Assembly (NCBI GenBank): GCA_937911745.1
Contig: CALDPX010000066.1
Coordinates: 1 to 11,900 of the forward strand
Direction: 5' to 3'
Length of the DNA: 11,900 bases
DNA from: an uncultured Alistipes sp.
Lineage (GTDB): Bacteria; Bacteroidota; Bacteroidia; Bacteroidales; Rikenellaceae
A program made the position numbers and the translations under genes. Under the pieces are notes generated by a model that was not told where the DNA came from, did no database searches, and was given only the letters and a program-made list of their open reading frames with translations. Of this stretch, positions 1 through 7,531 are shown in pieces. Positions within the stretch are counted from its first letter, which is position 1. Every line of letters starts with the position of its first letter.

Positions 1-28
1 CTAAGCGTAAATGAGGAGTCCGCTCTCT

Positions 29-57
29 GAATTTTGGTGCAAAAAGCACCCGTTAGA
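29..57. repeat. Small hairpin element downstream of mdh
   Basis: GGTGC (36-40) and GCACC (46-50) form a 5-bp stem around an AAAAA loop. It is preceded by GAATTTT and followed by CGTTAGA (51-57). The order AATTTT, hairpin, CGTTAGA matches the larger element at 8621-8712, where the outer parts are expanded into 7-bp tandem arrays. It lies just past the mdh stop codon, but neither strand has a T-run after the stem, so it is not a standard intrinsic terminator. Its role is unknown. Confidence 0.45.
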
Positions 58-62
58 TGCGC

Positions 63-1013
63 TTATTTTGTGAGGGCGCCAATCTCGTAAAGAACCTCAT
101 TGGTCTTCTTCACGGCTGCAACGCTCTTCTCAAACTGCTCTTTCTCGGAAGCGGTGAGTTTGAGGGGCAGAATCTTCTCAATACCGTTCTTGCCGATAAC
201 AGCGGGAACGCCGATGAAGAGGTCCTCTGCGCCATACTCGCCCTCCAAGTAGCAGCTCGAAGAGATAACACGTTTCTGGTCGCCCAAGATGCTCTCAACA
301 ACGCTTGCAATAGCAGCACCGGGAGCATACCAAGCCGAAGTGCCGAGGAGTTTGGTAAGGGTAGCACCACCTACCATGGTGTCGGCAGCAACCTGAGCGA
401 GTTTCTTCTTGCTGAGGAGCTGGCTTACGGGCACACCGCGGTAACTTGCTTTCTCTACCAAAGGAATCATAGTGGTGTCGCCGTGACCGCCGATAACCAT
501 ACCATCAATATCGCGGATATCTGCTTTCAGAGCCTTTGCCAAGTAGCAGCGGAAGCGCGAAGAGTCCAAAGCACCACCCATACCAATCACGCGGTTTTTG
601 GGAAGACCGGTAGCCTTCAAGGTGAGGTATGCCATGGTATCCATAGGGTTTGATACGATAACAAAGATTGCTTTGGGCGAGTACTCCAAGATGTTATTAA
701 CCACCGACTTAACGATGTTAGCATTTACGCCGATGAGTTCCTCACGGGTCATGCCGGGTTTACGGGGAACGCCCGAAGTGATAACCACAACATCGCTCTT
801 TGCGGTAGCCTTGTAGTCATTGGTTACGCCTACGAGTTTGGTGTCGAAATCCAAAAGAGTCGAGGTCTGGTACATATCCAAAACTTTACCCTCCGAGAGG
901 TCGGGTTTAATGTCGATAAGACATACTTCGCTTGCAACCTTGCGGATTGCCATTACATTGGCAGCGGTAGCGCCAACGTTACCTGCGCCAACTACGGTTA
1001 CTTTTGTTGCCAT
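63..1013 (-). CDS. mdh: Malate dehydrogenase (NAD-dependent, LDH-like type)
   Basis: This 316-residue cytoplasmic enzyme interconverts malate and oxaloacetate with NAD, in the TCA cycle or the reductive branch to fumarate and succinate. The N-terminal Rossmann loop is GAGNVG (residues 9-14), and Asp34 at the end of the second strand fits NAD rather than NADP. The substrate loop GVPRKPGMTR (81-90) has Arg84, where lactate dehydrogenases carry Gln, plus Arg90. Asp150 and Arg153 lie in LDSSRFR, and the catalytic His177 is in GGHGDT. These residues separate malate from lactate dehydrogenase with good confidence. Length is normal for the family and the protein looks intact. It lies 122 bp downstream of gcvH on the same strand. 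I see no promoter box in that gap, so co-transcription is likely, though the gap is filled with repeats. The start follows TAGGAAAAA, a weak purine-rich site. Confidence 0.95.
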   Translation of the reverse strand: MATKVTVVGAGNVGATAANVMAIRKVASEVCLIDIKPDLSEGKVLDMYQTSTLLDFDTKLVGVTNDYKATAKSDVVVITSGVPRKPGMTREELIGVNANIVKSVVNNILEYSPKAIFVIVSNPMDTMAYLTLKATGLPKNRVIGMGGALDSSRFRCYLAKALKADIRDIDGMVIGGHGDTTMIPLVEKASYRGVPVSQLLSKKKLAQVAADTMVGGATLTKLLGTSAWYAPGAAIASVVESILGDQKRVISSSCYLEGEYGAEDLFIGVPAVIGKNGIEKILPLKLTASEKEQFEKSVAAVKKTNEVLYEIGALTK

Positions 1014-1025
1014 TTTTTCCTAACT

Positions 1026-1140
1026 AATTATGAATTTTGAATTGTGAATTTTAATCCACCTTTGGTGTCTTTTAATTGTTCTCACTCGGCATAGCAAATA
1101 AATTTGCTTTGCCCTCGTTTAACCGCAATTTTGAATTACA
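1026..1140. repeat. Heptamer arrays and imperfect palindrome between gcvH and mdh
   Basis: Four 7-bp units of the AATTNTG type run from 1026 to 1053, and two more (AATTTTG, AATTACA) lie at 1127-1140, overlapping the gcvH stop codon (1136-1138). Between them are a small CACC-TTT-GGTG hairpin (1057-1067) and an inverted repeat with 12-bp arms, GGCATAGCAAAT (1088-1099) and ATTTGCTTTGCC (1102-1113), with one mismatch. No TAnnTTTG promoter box is visible on the minus strand here and there is no T-run terminator. The gap looks like a repeat-derived intercistronic spacer. Confidence 0.6.
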
Positions 1141-1513
1141 AAAGTGCTTTGTAGCCCTCGGCGTCCAAGAGGTCGTCGAGTTCGGCAGGGTTCTCCATGC
1201 GGATACGTACAAGCCAACCACCCTCATAGGGCTCTTTGTTTACGAGTGCGGGATCGGCATCAACCTCGGGGTTGAGTTCGAGTACTTCGCCGGTAACGGG
1301 CAGGAATACGTCCGAAACGGTCTTAACAGCCTCGATGGAGCCGAAAACCTCGTGAGCGTTAACTACCTCGCCAACAGTGGGAACGTCTACGAAAACGATG
1401 TCGCCCAACTCGCCCTGTGCAAAGTCGGTAATACCAACCAATGCTTCGTTGCCATCTACAACTTTAATCCACTCGTGGTCTTTCGAGTACTTCAATTCTG
1501 CGGGAATGTTCAT
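1136..1513 (-). CDS. gcvH: Glycine cleavage system H protein (lipoyl carrier)
   Basis: This is the 125-residue H protein, whose lipoyl arm shuttles the aminomethyl group from P protein (GcvP) to T protein and is then reoxidised by lipoamide dehydrogenase. The lipoylation site is Lys64 in GSIEAVKTVSDV (residues 58-69), matching the usual ESVKA context. The start MNIPAELKYSKDHEW and the GITDFAQGELGDIVFVD stretch (27-43) are typical of the family, and length is normal. It is transcribed from a strong promoter at 1564-1594, leaving a leader of about 44 nt that contains a direct 9-bp tandem repeat (AGTTATTAG at 1521-1529 and 1530-1538, plus-strand reading). mdh follows downstream. Its partner gcvP is at 8758-11571 on the other strand, and gcvT is not in the window. 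The stop codon lies inside a 7-bp repeat unit. Confidence 0.96.
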   Translation of the reverse strand: MNIPAELKYSKDHEWIKVVDGNEALVGITDFAQGELGDIVFVDVPTVGEVVNAHEVFGSIEAVKTVSDVFLPVTGEVLELNPEVDADPALVNKEPYEGGWLVRIRMENPAELDDLLDAEGYKALL

Positions 1514-1563
1514 AGTGTTTAGTTATTAGAGTTATTAGTGTTTGTTTCGAATTTTATTAACCA

Positions 1564-1594
1564 CAAAGATACATCTATTTTCTCTTTCGGCAAA
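1564..1594 (-). promoter_or_regulatory. Bacteroidota-type promoter for gcvH(-mdh)
   Basis: Read on the minus strand, TTTG (1594-1591) is followed after exactly 19 bp by TATCTTTG (1571-1564), a perfect match to the TAnnTTTG -7 box of the Bacteroidota primary sigma factor. Transcription would start near 1557, about 44 nt before the gcvH ATG. It is divergent from the promoter at 1644-1674, with 49 bp between the two -33 boxes. Confidence 0.8.
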
Positions 1595-1643
1595 CATTAT
1601 TTGTTATTTTTTTAGCAGTAGGCATTTTTGGTGGTTTTAGGGC

Positions 1644-1674
1644 TTTGAAATCTCGGTTGAGTTGCCTATATTTG
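1644..1674 (+). promoter_or_regulatory. Bacteroidota-type promoter for the aminotransferase operon
   Basis: TTTG (1644-1647), a 19-bp spacer and TATATTTG (1667-1674) match the TTTG/TAnnTTTG consensus. The expected transcription start near 1681 leaves a leader of about 30 nt before ATG 1711. The in-frame ATG at 1645 lies inside this promoter, which rules it out as the translation start. Confidence 0.8.
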
Positions 1675-1710
1675 TGGATTAAACCTAAAAACCACTACCA
1701 AAACTACGCA

Positions 1711-3018
1711 ATGAATACTTTAATTGACCGCGCTCTGATTGAGAGCGCATTGCACCAGATGGAGGTTAACTCCGTGGAGGACCTCTCCATTCGACAGCTC
1801 GTATCGCTGGTAAAGAAGTGCGAGCAGGCAACAGGAGAGGAGTTTATACACTTCGAAATCGGCGTACCGGGACTGCCCGCATCGCAAGTAGGTATTGACG
1901 CACAAAAGCGGGCTTTGGATAGCGGAGTGGCATCGGTCTACCCCGCGCTCGAAGGCGAGCCCGAACTCAAAGAGGCTGCCTCAAAGTTTGTCAAAGCAAT
2001 AATAGGTGCTGACATCGCCCCCGCACACTGCATCCCCACCGTAGGTTCTATGCAGGGAACCTTCGCCTCACTGATGGCTGTGGCGGCTCTTGATAAGAGG
2101 AAAGACACAATTTTATATATTGACCCGGGGTTCCCTGTGCAGAAGACTCAGGCAGACGTGCTTGGCATAAGGCGCGAAGCTTTCGACGTCTACAACTATC
2201 GAGCCGAGAAATTGGCTCCCAAGTTGGAAGAGTACCTCTCGACGGGCAGGATTGCCGCCATCCTCTACTCCAACCCAAACAACCCTTCGTGGATGTGTCT
2301 TACCGAGAGCGAACTGAGGACCATCGGAGAACTTGCGAATAAGTACGAAGCAGTTGTAATTGAGGACTTGGCGTATCTCACTATGGATTTCCGCAAGGAT
2401 GTAAATCCCACAACAGGACTCCCCACACAAGTGAGTGTAACGCCTTGGGCAAAGGACTACATTTTGCTGATGAGTGCATCCAAAATTTTCTCCTATGCAG
2501 GAGAGCGCATTGCCGTAGCTTGCATCTCCGACCACCTCTTTGCCCGCAAGAGCGAAGACCTCAGGGAGCGTTTTGGTCTGCCCTCATTCGGAAATGTCTT
2601 TGTACATAAACTCATCTATACTCTCTCATCGGGAGTATCGCATTCGGCTCAGATGGCTCTTGCCGAGATGCTTGGTCGTGCTGCCGAGGGAACATACAAC
2701 TACCGAGAGGAGGTTAGGGAGTATGCTTTGCGCACAGAGCGTATTCGCGAAATTCTCTCGCGCCACGGCTTCCATTTGGTCTACGACAAGGATGTGGACG
2801 AACCCGTTGGTAGTGGCTTCTTCTTCACTATTGGCTACAAGGATATGAAGGGAGGCGAGTTGCTCGAAAAACTCTTGCAGTGTGGTGTGAGCGGTATTGT
2901 ACTGACCACCACAGGAGCAGAGTATGAGGGTATTCGTGCCTGCTCATCGGCCATCAAACCACACCACTACGACCTGCTGGATGAGCGTTTGGCAATGTTC
3001 GAGAAATTAGTAGAATAA
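1711..3018 (+). CDS. PLP-dependent aminotransferase, class I/II (fold type I)
   Basis: The protein has 435 residues from ATG 1711. The frame stays open to 1645, but that ATG lies within the promoter. It has the layout of class I/II aminotransferases: Asn191 in NPNNPS (the NPTG-like motif), Asp219 in EDLAYL to pair with the pyridine nitrogen, Tyr222, the Schiff-base Lys258 in SASKIF, Arg266 for the phosphate, and Arg409 in GIRACSS for the substrate carboxylate. These place it in the family firmly. The amino-acid substrate cannot be read from the sequence. It would move an amino group to or from a 2-oxo acid in the cytoplasm. A CoA-transferase-family gene follows after 39 bp with no terminator, so the two probably form an operon, perhaps for amino-acid fermentation (inference). 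It could equally be a biosynthetic or aspartate/alanine-type enzyme. Confidence 0.9.
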   Translation: MNTLIDRALIESALHQMEVNSVEDLSIRQLVSLVKKCEQATGEEFIHFEIGVPGLPASQVGIDAQKRALDSGVASVYPALEGEPELKEAASKFVKAIIGADIAPAHCIPTVGSMQGTFASLMAVAALDKRKDTILYIDPGFPVQKTQADVLGIRREAFDVYNYRAEKLAPKLEEYLSTGRIAAILYSNPNNPSWMCLTESELRTIGELANKYEAVVIEDLAYLTMDFRKDVNPTTGLPTQVSVTPWAKDYILLMSASKIFSYAGERIAVACISDHLFARKSEDLRERFGLPSFGNVFVHKLIYTLSSGVSHSAQMALAEMLGRAAEGTYNYREEVREYALRTERIREILSRHGFHLVYDKDVDEPVGSGFFFTIGYKDMKGGELLEKLLQCGVSGIVLTTTGAEYEGIRACSSAIKPHHYDLLDERLAMFEKLVE

Positions 3019-3020
3019 AT

Positions 3021-3048
3021 CTCAATCCTCAACTCCCAATTCTCAATT
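3021..3048. repeat. Degenerate 7-bp tandem array (CTCAATT type)
   Basis: Four consecutive 7-bp units (CTCAATC, CTCAACT, CCCAATT, CTCAATT) start two bases after the aminotransferase stop codon and fill most of the 39-bp spacer before the next gene. The unit is the reverse complement of the AATTGAG unit at 8621-8659, so it is the same family in opposite orientation. It does not block the inferred operon, since it has no hairpin or T-run. Confidence 0.7.
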
Positions 3049-3057
3049 CGAAAATAT

Positions 3058-4359
3058 ATGGCAAACTATGTTACAGCTGCCGAGGCAGCAAAATTGATTA
3101 AGAGTTTCGACAAAGTATATGTTCAGGGCTCCACAAGTATCCCCGAGGTGTTGGTGGATGCTATGGTTGCGAGGGCTGACGAGTTGCGCGGTGTGGAGGT
3201 GTATAGTGCCTTCGCCATCGGCACACGCGACATCCCCTATGGCACTCCCGAGATGATGGAGAGTTTCACGCCCCAGAGTTTCTTTGTAGCAAACAACTAC
3301 CGCAAGGCTATCGCCTCGGGCTATGGCTCCATAATACCTTGCTTCTTGGGCGAGGTACCTGCGCTGGTTAGGGAAGGCTATGTGAAGTACGATGTCGCGC
3401 TGCTAAACTGTTCGGAGCCAGATGCTAACGGTTATTGCAGTTTCGGCATCTCGGCTGACCTGGCAGTGAGCGCTGCCGAGACCGCAAAAATCATCATCGC
3501 ACAGATTAACCCCCGCATTCCCTACACCTATGGCGATGCGCTGGTACACATCGACCGCATAGATGCCGCAGTGAGAGTTGATTGCGAGCCTGTTGCTCTG
3601 CCCACCGTTGAGCCCAACGAGGAGGAGAGGAAGATTGGCGGCTATATTGCCGAACAGATACCCGATGGTGCAACATTGCAGATTGGCGTGGGCGGTATTC
3701 CCAATGCTGTACTTGCGGCACTTACGAACCACAAAAACCTCGGTCTGCATACCGAGGCTCTGACCGATGGCGTGGTGCCACTTATCAATAGTGGTGTTAT
3801 TGACAACTCTCAGAAGGTTGTAGAAAGGGGCAAAACCGTTTGCTGCCTCTCGCTCGGCTCACGCAGACTCTATGACTATATGGACTACAACCCCGACCTA
3901 TTGGTGAAAGATGTGGCGTGGACTAACGATCCTTTCCGCATCCGCCAAAACCCCAAGGCTATGGCTATTAACTCCGCCATCGAGGTTGACCTTACGGGTC
4001 AGGTGTGTGCCGACTCCATAGGTACCCGCATCTTCTCGGGCGTGGGTGGTCAGCACGACTTTATGTATGGTGCAGCACTCTCCGAGGGTGGCAAAACTTT
4101 CATCGCTATGAACTCCATAACCCCCAAGGGTGTGTCGAAAATCAAACCCGTCTTGACCGAGGGTGCAGGCGTTGTTACCACCCGCTTCCAGACGCAATAT
4201 GTGGTTACGGAGTATGGCGCAGCATTCCTCAAAGGCAAGAACCTTGCAGAGAGAGCAAGAGCACTCATTGAGATTGCCCATCCCTCGGTGCGCGAGGAGT
4301 TGGAAAGGGCTGCTTGTGAGAGGTTTGGTTATTCGTTCCTAAGGTTGAAGAACATATAA
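3058..4359 (+). CDS. Acetyl-CoA hydrolase / CoA-transferase family protein
   Basis: This 433-residue cytoplasmic enzyme belongs to the family that includes 4-hydroxybutyrate CoA-transferase, butyryl-CoA:acetate and succinyl/propionyl-CoA transferases and acetyl-CoA hydrolases. The C-terminal half has GVGGIPNAVLAAL (210-222), followed by HTEALTDGVV (231-240), where Glu233 is the expected catalytic glutamate forming the glutamyl-CoA thioester. Further on is the CoA-site motif GVGGQHDF, then GAALSEGGKTFIAM. Length and motif order fit an intact enzyme. A transferase moving CoA between short-chain acids (acetate, propionate, butyrate or succinate) is more likely than a true hydrolase, but the substrate is not decidable from sequence. 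It is the second gene after the aminotransferase and is followed by a strong bidirectional terminator. The ATG at 3058 directly follows AT-rich sequence with no clear Shine-Dalgarno site, as is usual in this phylum. Confidence 0.9.
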   Translation: MANYVTAAEAAKLIKSFDKVYVQGSTSIPEVLVDAMVARADELRGVEVYSAFAIGTRDIPYGTPEMMESFTPQSFFVANNYRKAIASGYGSIIPCFLGEVPALVREGYVKYDVALLNCSEPDANGYCSFGISADLAVSAAETAKIIIAQINPRIPYTYGDALVHIDRIDAAVRVDCEPVALPTVEPNEEERKIGGYIAEQIPDGATLQIGVGGIPNAVLAALTNHKNLGLHTEALTDGVVPLINSGVIDNSQKVVERGKTVCCLSLGSRRLYDYMDYNPDLLVKDVAWTNDPFRIRQNPKAMAINSAIEVDLTGQVCADSIGTRIFSGVGGQHDFMYGAALSEGGKTFIAMNSITPKGVSKIKPVLTEGAGVVTTRFQTQYVVTEYGAAFLKGKNLAERARALIEIAHPSVREELERAACERFGYSFLRLKNI

Positions 4360-4402
4360 ACTCCACCTTGAAAAGTTTACAATCAAACACAAGTCAATAG
4401 AC

Positions 4403-4442
4403 AAAAAAAACTGAGCCTCCACAGTCGAAGGCTCAGTTTTTT
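4403..4442. terminator. Bidirectional intrinsic terminator
   Basis: CTGAGCCT (4411-4418) pairs with AGGCTCAG (4429-4436) around a 10-nt loop. An A8 tract precedes the stem and a T6 tract follows it, extending the pairing and giving a T-run on both strands. It sits between the convergent CoA-transferase gene (plus) and the metallohydrolase gene (minus) and can serve both. The remaining 104 bp to 4546 contains only a weak CCACA-GCAG-TGTGG hairpin (4529-4542) without a T-run. Confidence 0.92.
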
Positions 4443-4546
4443 ATCGTTGGTATATAATTGACCACGCCACATGCGGCTCCCACAATCGAGTACGGAGCAT
4501 TTCGAACGTCATCTTTTTGCCAAACTCTCCACAGCAGTGTGGCTTA

Positions 4547-5224
4547 CTACTCCATAGGCGCGACAACAACCTCCATGCCCTCGTCAGCAAGGAGCGTGGG
4601 AATATGGGCTATTACCTCGGGCGCATAGCCTATGGTGTGGAAGGGGTAGAAAACACTCGGCTTTATGGTGCGAGCAGCCTCAACGGCCATCTCTACGGTC
4701 ATCGTATAAGGAAGATTTACGGGCAAAAAGAGGTAGTCGATACCCTCCACAGCCCTCATCTCGGGCGTCAGTTCCGTGTCACCACCAACATAGGTGCGTC
4801 TTCCTGCCATCTCAATGATGTAACCATTGTCGCCCCTCTCGCGGGGATGATATTGCGTGCGCTCTATATTGTAGGCAGGCACTCGCTCCACCGCCAACCA
4901 CGAGTTCATAAAGGTGCGATTGTTCTCACTAAGCACCTCGGCACCCTCCAACTCCGCAGCCACAACAGCATTGGTAATGATTACCGTATCGCTCTTGCGG
5001 AGCATTCGGATTGCTTCGGGGTCGAAGTGGTCATCGTGGTGATGGGTTATGAGTATAGCGTCAGCCTTAGGCAGAGTCGTAAAATCTGCCTCCGAACAGC
5101 AAGGGTCTACATAGACGTGCTTGCCGTCCCACTCCAAACCTATTGTTGCGTGCCCAAACAGAGCGAAAATAATATCACCTCTGCTATCTCCCGCCCTGCG
5201 GTCTTGTACAAAATCTTTTTTCAT
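4547..5224 (-). CDS. Metallo-beta-lactamase-fold metal-dependent hydrolase (UlaG/UPF0173-like)
   Basis: The product is a 225-residue soluble protein with no signal peptide. The metal-binding signature HxHxDH is present as HHHDDH (residues 61-66: His61, His63, Asp65, His66) in the context ITHHHDDHFDPE. Further ligands fit His126 (YHPRER), Asp149 in VGGDTE and His196 in YPFHTIGY. The early GHATIGLEW and the YVDP strand before the motif resemble COG2220-type hydrolases such as UlaG and UPF0173 proteins rather than glyoxalase II or true beta-lactamases. The natural substrate is unknown. It ends convergently against the terminator at 4403-4442. The S9 peptidase gene lies upstream on the same strand, 132 bp away across a repeat element. 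I see no consensus promoter in that gap, so it may be read from the peptidase transcript. AAGG just before the ATG is a modest ribosome-binding site. Confidence 0.88.
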   Translation of the reverse strand: MKKDFVQDRRAGDSRGDIIFALFGHATIGLEWDGKHVYVDPCCSEADFTTLPKADAILITHHHDDHFDPEAIRMLRKSDTVIITNAVVAAELEGAEVLSENNRTFMNSWLAVERVPAYNIERTQYHPRERGDNGYIIEMAGRRTYVGGDTELTPEMRAVEGIDYLFLPVNLPYTMTVEMAVEAARTIKPSVFYPFHTIGYAPEVIAHIPTLLADEGMEVVVAPME

Positions 5225-5255
5225 ACCTTAGTTTTTTTGTCCAACGACTTTTTGG

Positions 5256-5365
5256 GTTGAAAGTTAAAAGTTGAAAGTTGTGGTGCAGATTGCGCCTGCT
5301 TATTTTATTACTGCGCCAGAGGCGCACCAAAATTTTCAATTTTCAATTCTCAATTCTCAATTCTT
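5256..5365. repeat. Composite repeat: heptamer array, nested palindrome, heptamer array
   Basis: The left array has units GTTGAAA, GTTAAAA, GTTGAAA and GTTG (5256-5280). The centre has TGGTGC (5281-5286) able to pair with GCACCA (5324-5329), plus a tight hairpin TGCGCC-AGA-GGCGCA (5312-5326); a second TGCGCC at 5291-5296 could compete for GGCGCA. The right array has five AATTYTC units (5331-5365), the reverse complement of the AATTGAG family. The right array overlaps the stop codon of the S9 peptidase gene (5357-5359). No T-run follows either stem in a way that suggests a normal terminator. Confidence 0.7.
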
Positions 5366-7429
5366 CAAATACTTATTGAGCCATCCGAAGAACTCGCGAT
5401 TCCAGACAAGCGAGTTCTGGGGCTGGAATACTTGGTGTGCTTCGTTCTCGAATGCCACAAGACGTGCGGGTACACCCTGCAATTTTGCTGCCGTAAATGC
5501 CTCCAAACTCTGTGTGAAGGGGATGCGGAAGTCTTGTTCGCCCGTGAAGATGAGGATGGGGGTATCCCACTTAGCGACTGCTTTGTGGGGCGAATTGCGG
5601 TAACTGCGCTGAGCGGTGCGGTTTTTGGTGTCCCAATATGCGCCGCCGTAGTCGTTGTTTACAAACCACATCTCCTCGGTGTGACCATACATACTCTCGA
5701 AGTTGAAGATGCCGCAGTGTGAGATGAGGGCTTTGAAGCGTCCCTCGTGATGACCTGCCAGATAGTATACCGAGTAACCGCCATAACTTGCACCCACTGC
5801 ACCCAGACGCTCCTCGTCACTCCAAGGCTCCGAAGCCACATTGTCGATGGCTGCGAGATAGTCGCGGATGTTCTGACCGCTGTAATCGCCCGAAATCTGG
5901 TCGAGCCACTCCTGACCGAACGAGGGCAAGCCCCTGCGGTTGGGCGCAACCACAACGTAACCCTCCGAAGCCATCAGCTGGAAATTCCAACGGTAACTCC
6001 AAAATTGGCTGACAACGCTCTGAGGACCACCCTGGCAGTAGAGCAAGGTGGGGTATTTCTCGTTCTCGTCAAAGTTGGGAGGCAGTATTACCCATACGAG
6101 CATCTGCTTGCCATCGGTGGTCTTAATCCAACGCTTGGTGCACTCGCCCATAAGGATGTGGTCGTAGATTTGCTGGTTGATGAAGGTGGTCTGACGGAGT
6201 GACCAATCCTCGCCTACAAGGTAGAGTTCGGGGGCTTTCATAATGGTGTTCATATGAGCCACAATTTTGTCCCCTACCTTGCTGAAAGTGTTGATGTCGT
6301 GGTCGCCCGAGGTGAGAACTTCAACCTTGCCGCTACCAATCTCCACACGGCAAATTTGGTGCGTTGCCGTAATGGGAGCGATGAAGTAGAGGGTGTTGTT
6401 GCCCTCCCACACCACGTTTGTGGCATTGTAGTCGAACGATGCGGTTTGGTCGCTCATTGAGCCGTCCTCGCTGTTCCATACAAACAGACGCTCCTTATCA
6501 CTCTCATTGCCCGCACGGCGCATACTGCGGAAGGCAATCATTTTGTCATCGGGACTCCATACGGGGTATTTGTCATAACCCGGCATCGCGCCCCACTCCT
6601 TGCAGATGTTGCGAGTGGTGCCCGAGGCTACATCATACACAAAGATGTCCGAGTCGGTCGATACGGCGTATGCCGCACCTGTGAGGTGCTTGCAGGTGTA
6701 GGCGAGGGCTGTGCCAGCATTGTTCCAAGCAATCTCCTCGCTGTCGAAGTAGGGCGCAAGGGGCGCATCCCAAGGTTCGCCCTCCATTATATCCTTGCCC
6801 TGTTTTACAACACCGCCACCGATGGGTGCTACGAAGATATGGGAGTAGTCGCCCTCATCCCAATAGTCCCAGTGGCGCACCATAAGGTCGTCGTAGATGC
6901 GTGCTTTGGACTTGTCAGCCTCGGCATAAACATCCGAGCCTTTGATATTCACAACGTGCACCTTCTTGGTGTAGAACATCATATCGCCCGAGGGAGCAAT
7001 GCCGTAACTCTCCAAGCCCTCGATGTCGGTCAGCTGCTTTTTGTCCTTGCCACTTGCGAGAATGCTCCATACCTGACCATCTGCCATATAGTAGAGACGG
7101 TCGCCAACCCATTGGGGCGAGGAGGCTTTCTCTACAAGGCGTACTACCTCGCCACCCTCGGTGGGCATCAAATAGAGGTCGGTCTTACCCTTATTCTCCG
7201 CCATATTATAATAGGTAATTGTGAATGCTACGAGTTTGCCGTCGGGCGAAATCTTCTGACTATTCACACGTCCCATCTTCCACATTACCTCGGGGGTAAA
7301 CTTACCCGCTGCAATCTCTTCGGGTGTGAGGTTGTTTGTAAATTCCATAACTTCCAAAGTTGCACTCTGACTACACCCCACAAGCAGAAGTGTCGCCATT
7401 GCAGATTTTAATAAATTGCGCAAATTCAT
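5357..7429 (-). CDS. S9 family prolyl-oligopeptidase-type peptidase, DPP5-like lipoprotein
   Basis: This 690-residue exported serine peptidase probably removes dipeptides from the N-termini of oligopeptides. The N-terminus has a basic start, a hydrophobic stretch and a lipobox LVGC with Cys19, so it is predicted to be lipidated. The residues after Cys19 (SQSATLE) lack the acidic tract that marks surface-exported lipoproteins in Bacteroidota, so a periplasm-facing position is more likely. A beta-propeller region with repeated SPDG/SPDD-like blades (about 45-420) leads to an alpha/beta-hydrolase domain. There Ser548 in GASYGG is the nucleophile, Asp633 in GEQDFRIP and His665 in NEAHQV complete the triad. 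Length and architecture resemble Porphyromonas dipeptidyl peptidase 5; other S9C peptidases are possible. NUDIX lies 102 bp upstream in an AT-rich gap where I found no consensus promoter. Its stop codon is inside a 7-bp repeat. Confidence 0.9.
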   Translation of the reverse strand: MNLRNLLKSAMATLLLVGCSQSATLEVMEFTNNLTPEEIAAGKFTPEVMWKMGRVNSQKISPDGKLVAFTITYYNMAENKGKTDLYLMPTEGGEVVRLVEKASSPQWVGDRLYYMADGQVWSILASGKDKKQLTDIEGLESYGIAPSGDMMFYTKKVHVVNIKGSDVYAEADKSKARIYDDLMVRHWDYWDEGDYSHIFVAPIGGGVVKQGKDIMEGEPWDAPLAPYFDSEEIAWNNAGTALAYTCKHLTGAAYAVSTDSDIFVYDVASGTTRNICKEWGAMPGYDKYPVWSPDDKMIAFRSMRRAGNESDKERLFVWNSEDGSMSDQTASFDYNATNVVWEGNNTLYFIAPITATHQICRVEIGSGKVEVLTSGDHDINTFSKVGDKIVAHMNTIMKAPELYLVGEDWSLRQTTFINQQIYDHILMGECTKRWIKTTDGKQMLVWVILPPNFDENEKYPTLLYCQGGPQSVVSQFWSYRWNFQLMASEGYVVVAPNRRGLPSFGQEWLDQISGDYSGQNIRDYLAAIDNVASEPWSDEERLGAVGASYGGYSVYYLAGHHEGRFKALISHCGIFNFESMYGHTEEMWFVNNDYGGAYWDTKNRTAQRSYRNSPHKAVAKWDTPILIFTGEQDFRIPFTQSLEAFTAAKLQGVPARLVAFENEAHQVFQPQNSLVWNREFFGWLNKYLKN

Positions 7430-7531
7430 ATTAGGTTAGTAAATTAATTTAATATATAAACACTTGTTTTCTTTCCTTATTTATCCTACACACTTTATTA
7501 TTAAAATAATTTATCAAATAAATAAATTTTC

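Noticed and set aside
57..653. Plus-strand open frame of 198 codons
   Set aside because: It is antisense to mdh, whose catalytic residues are all present.
1514..1563. Glycine riboswitch in front of gcvH
   Set aside because: The leader is only about 44 nt, too short for a glycine aptamer, and shows no conserved stems.
1645..1710. Upstream in-frame start of the aminotransferase adding 22 residues
   Set aside because: This ATG lies inside the TTTG/TATATTTG promoter, before the expected transcription start, and the added residues do not look like the family.
4517..5260. Plus-strand open frame of 247 codons
   Set aside because: It is antisense to the metallohydrolase with its intact HxHxDH motif; the translated sequence is low in pattern and His/Arg-rich, as expected for a shadow frame.
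6686..7411. Plus-strand open frame of 241 codons
   Set aside because: It is antisense to the N-terminal half of the S9 peptidase and has no domain or promoter of its own.
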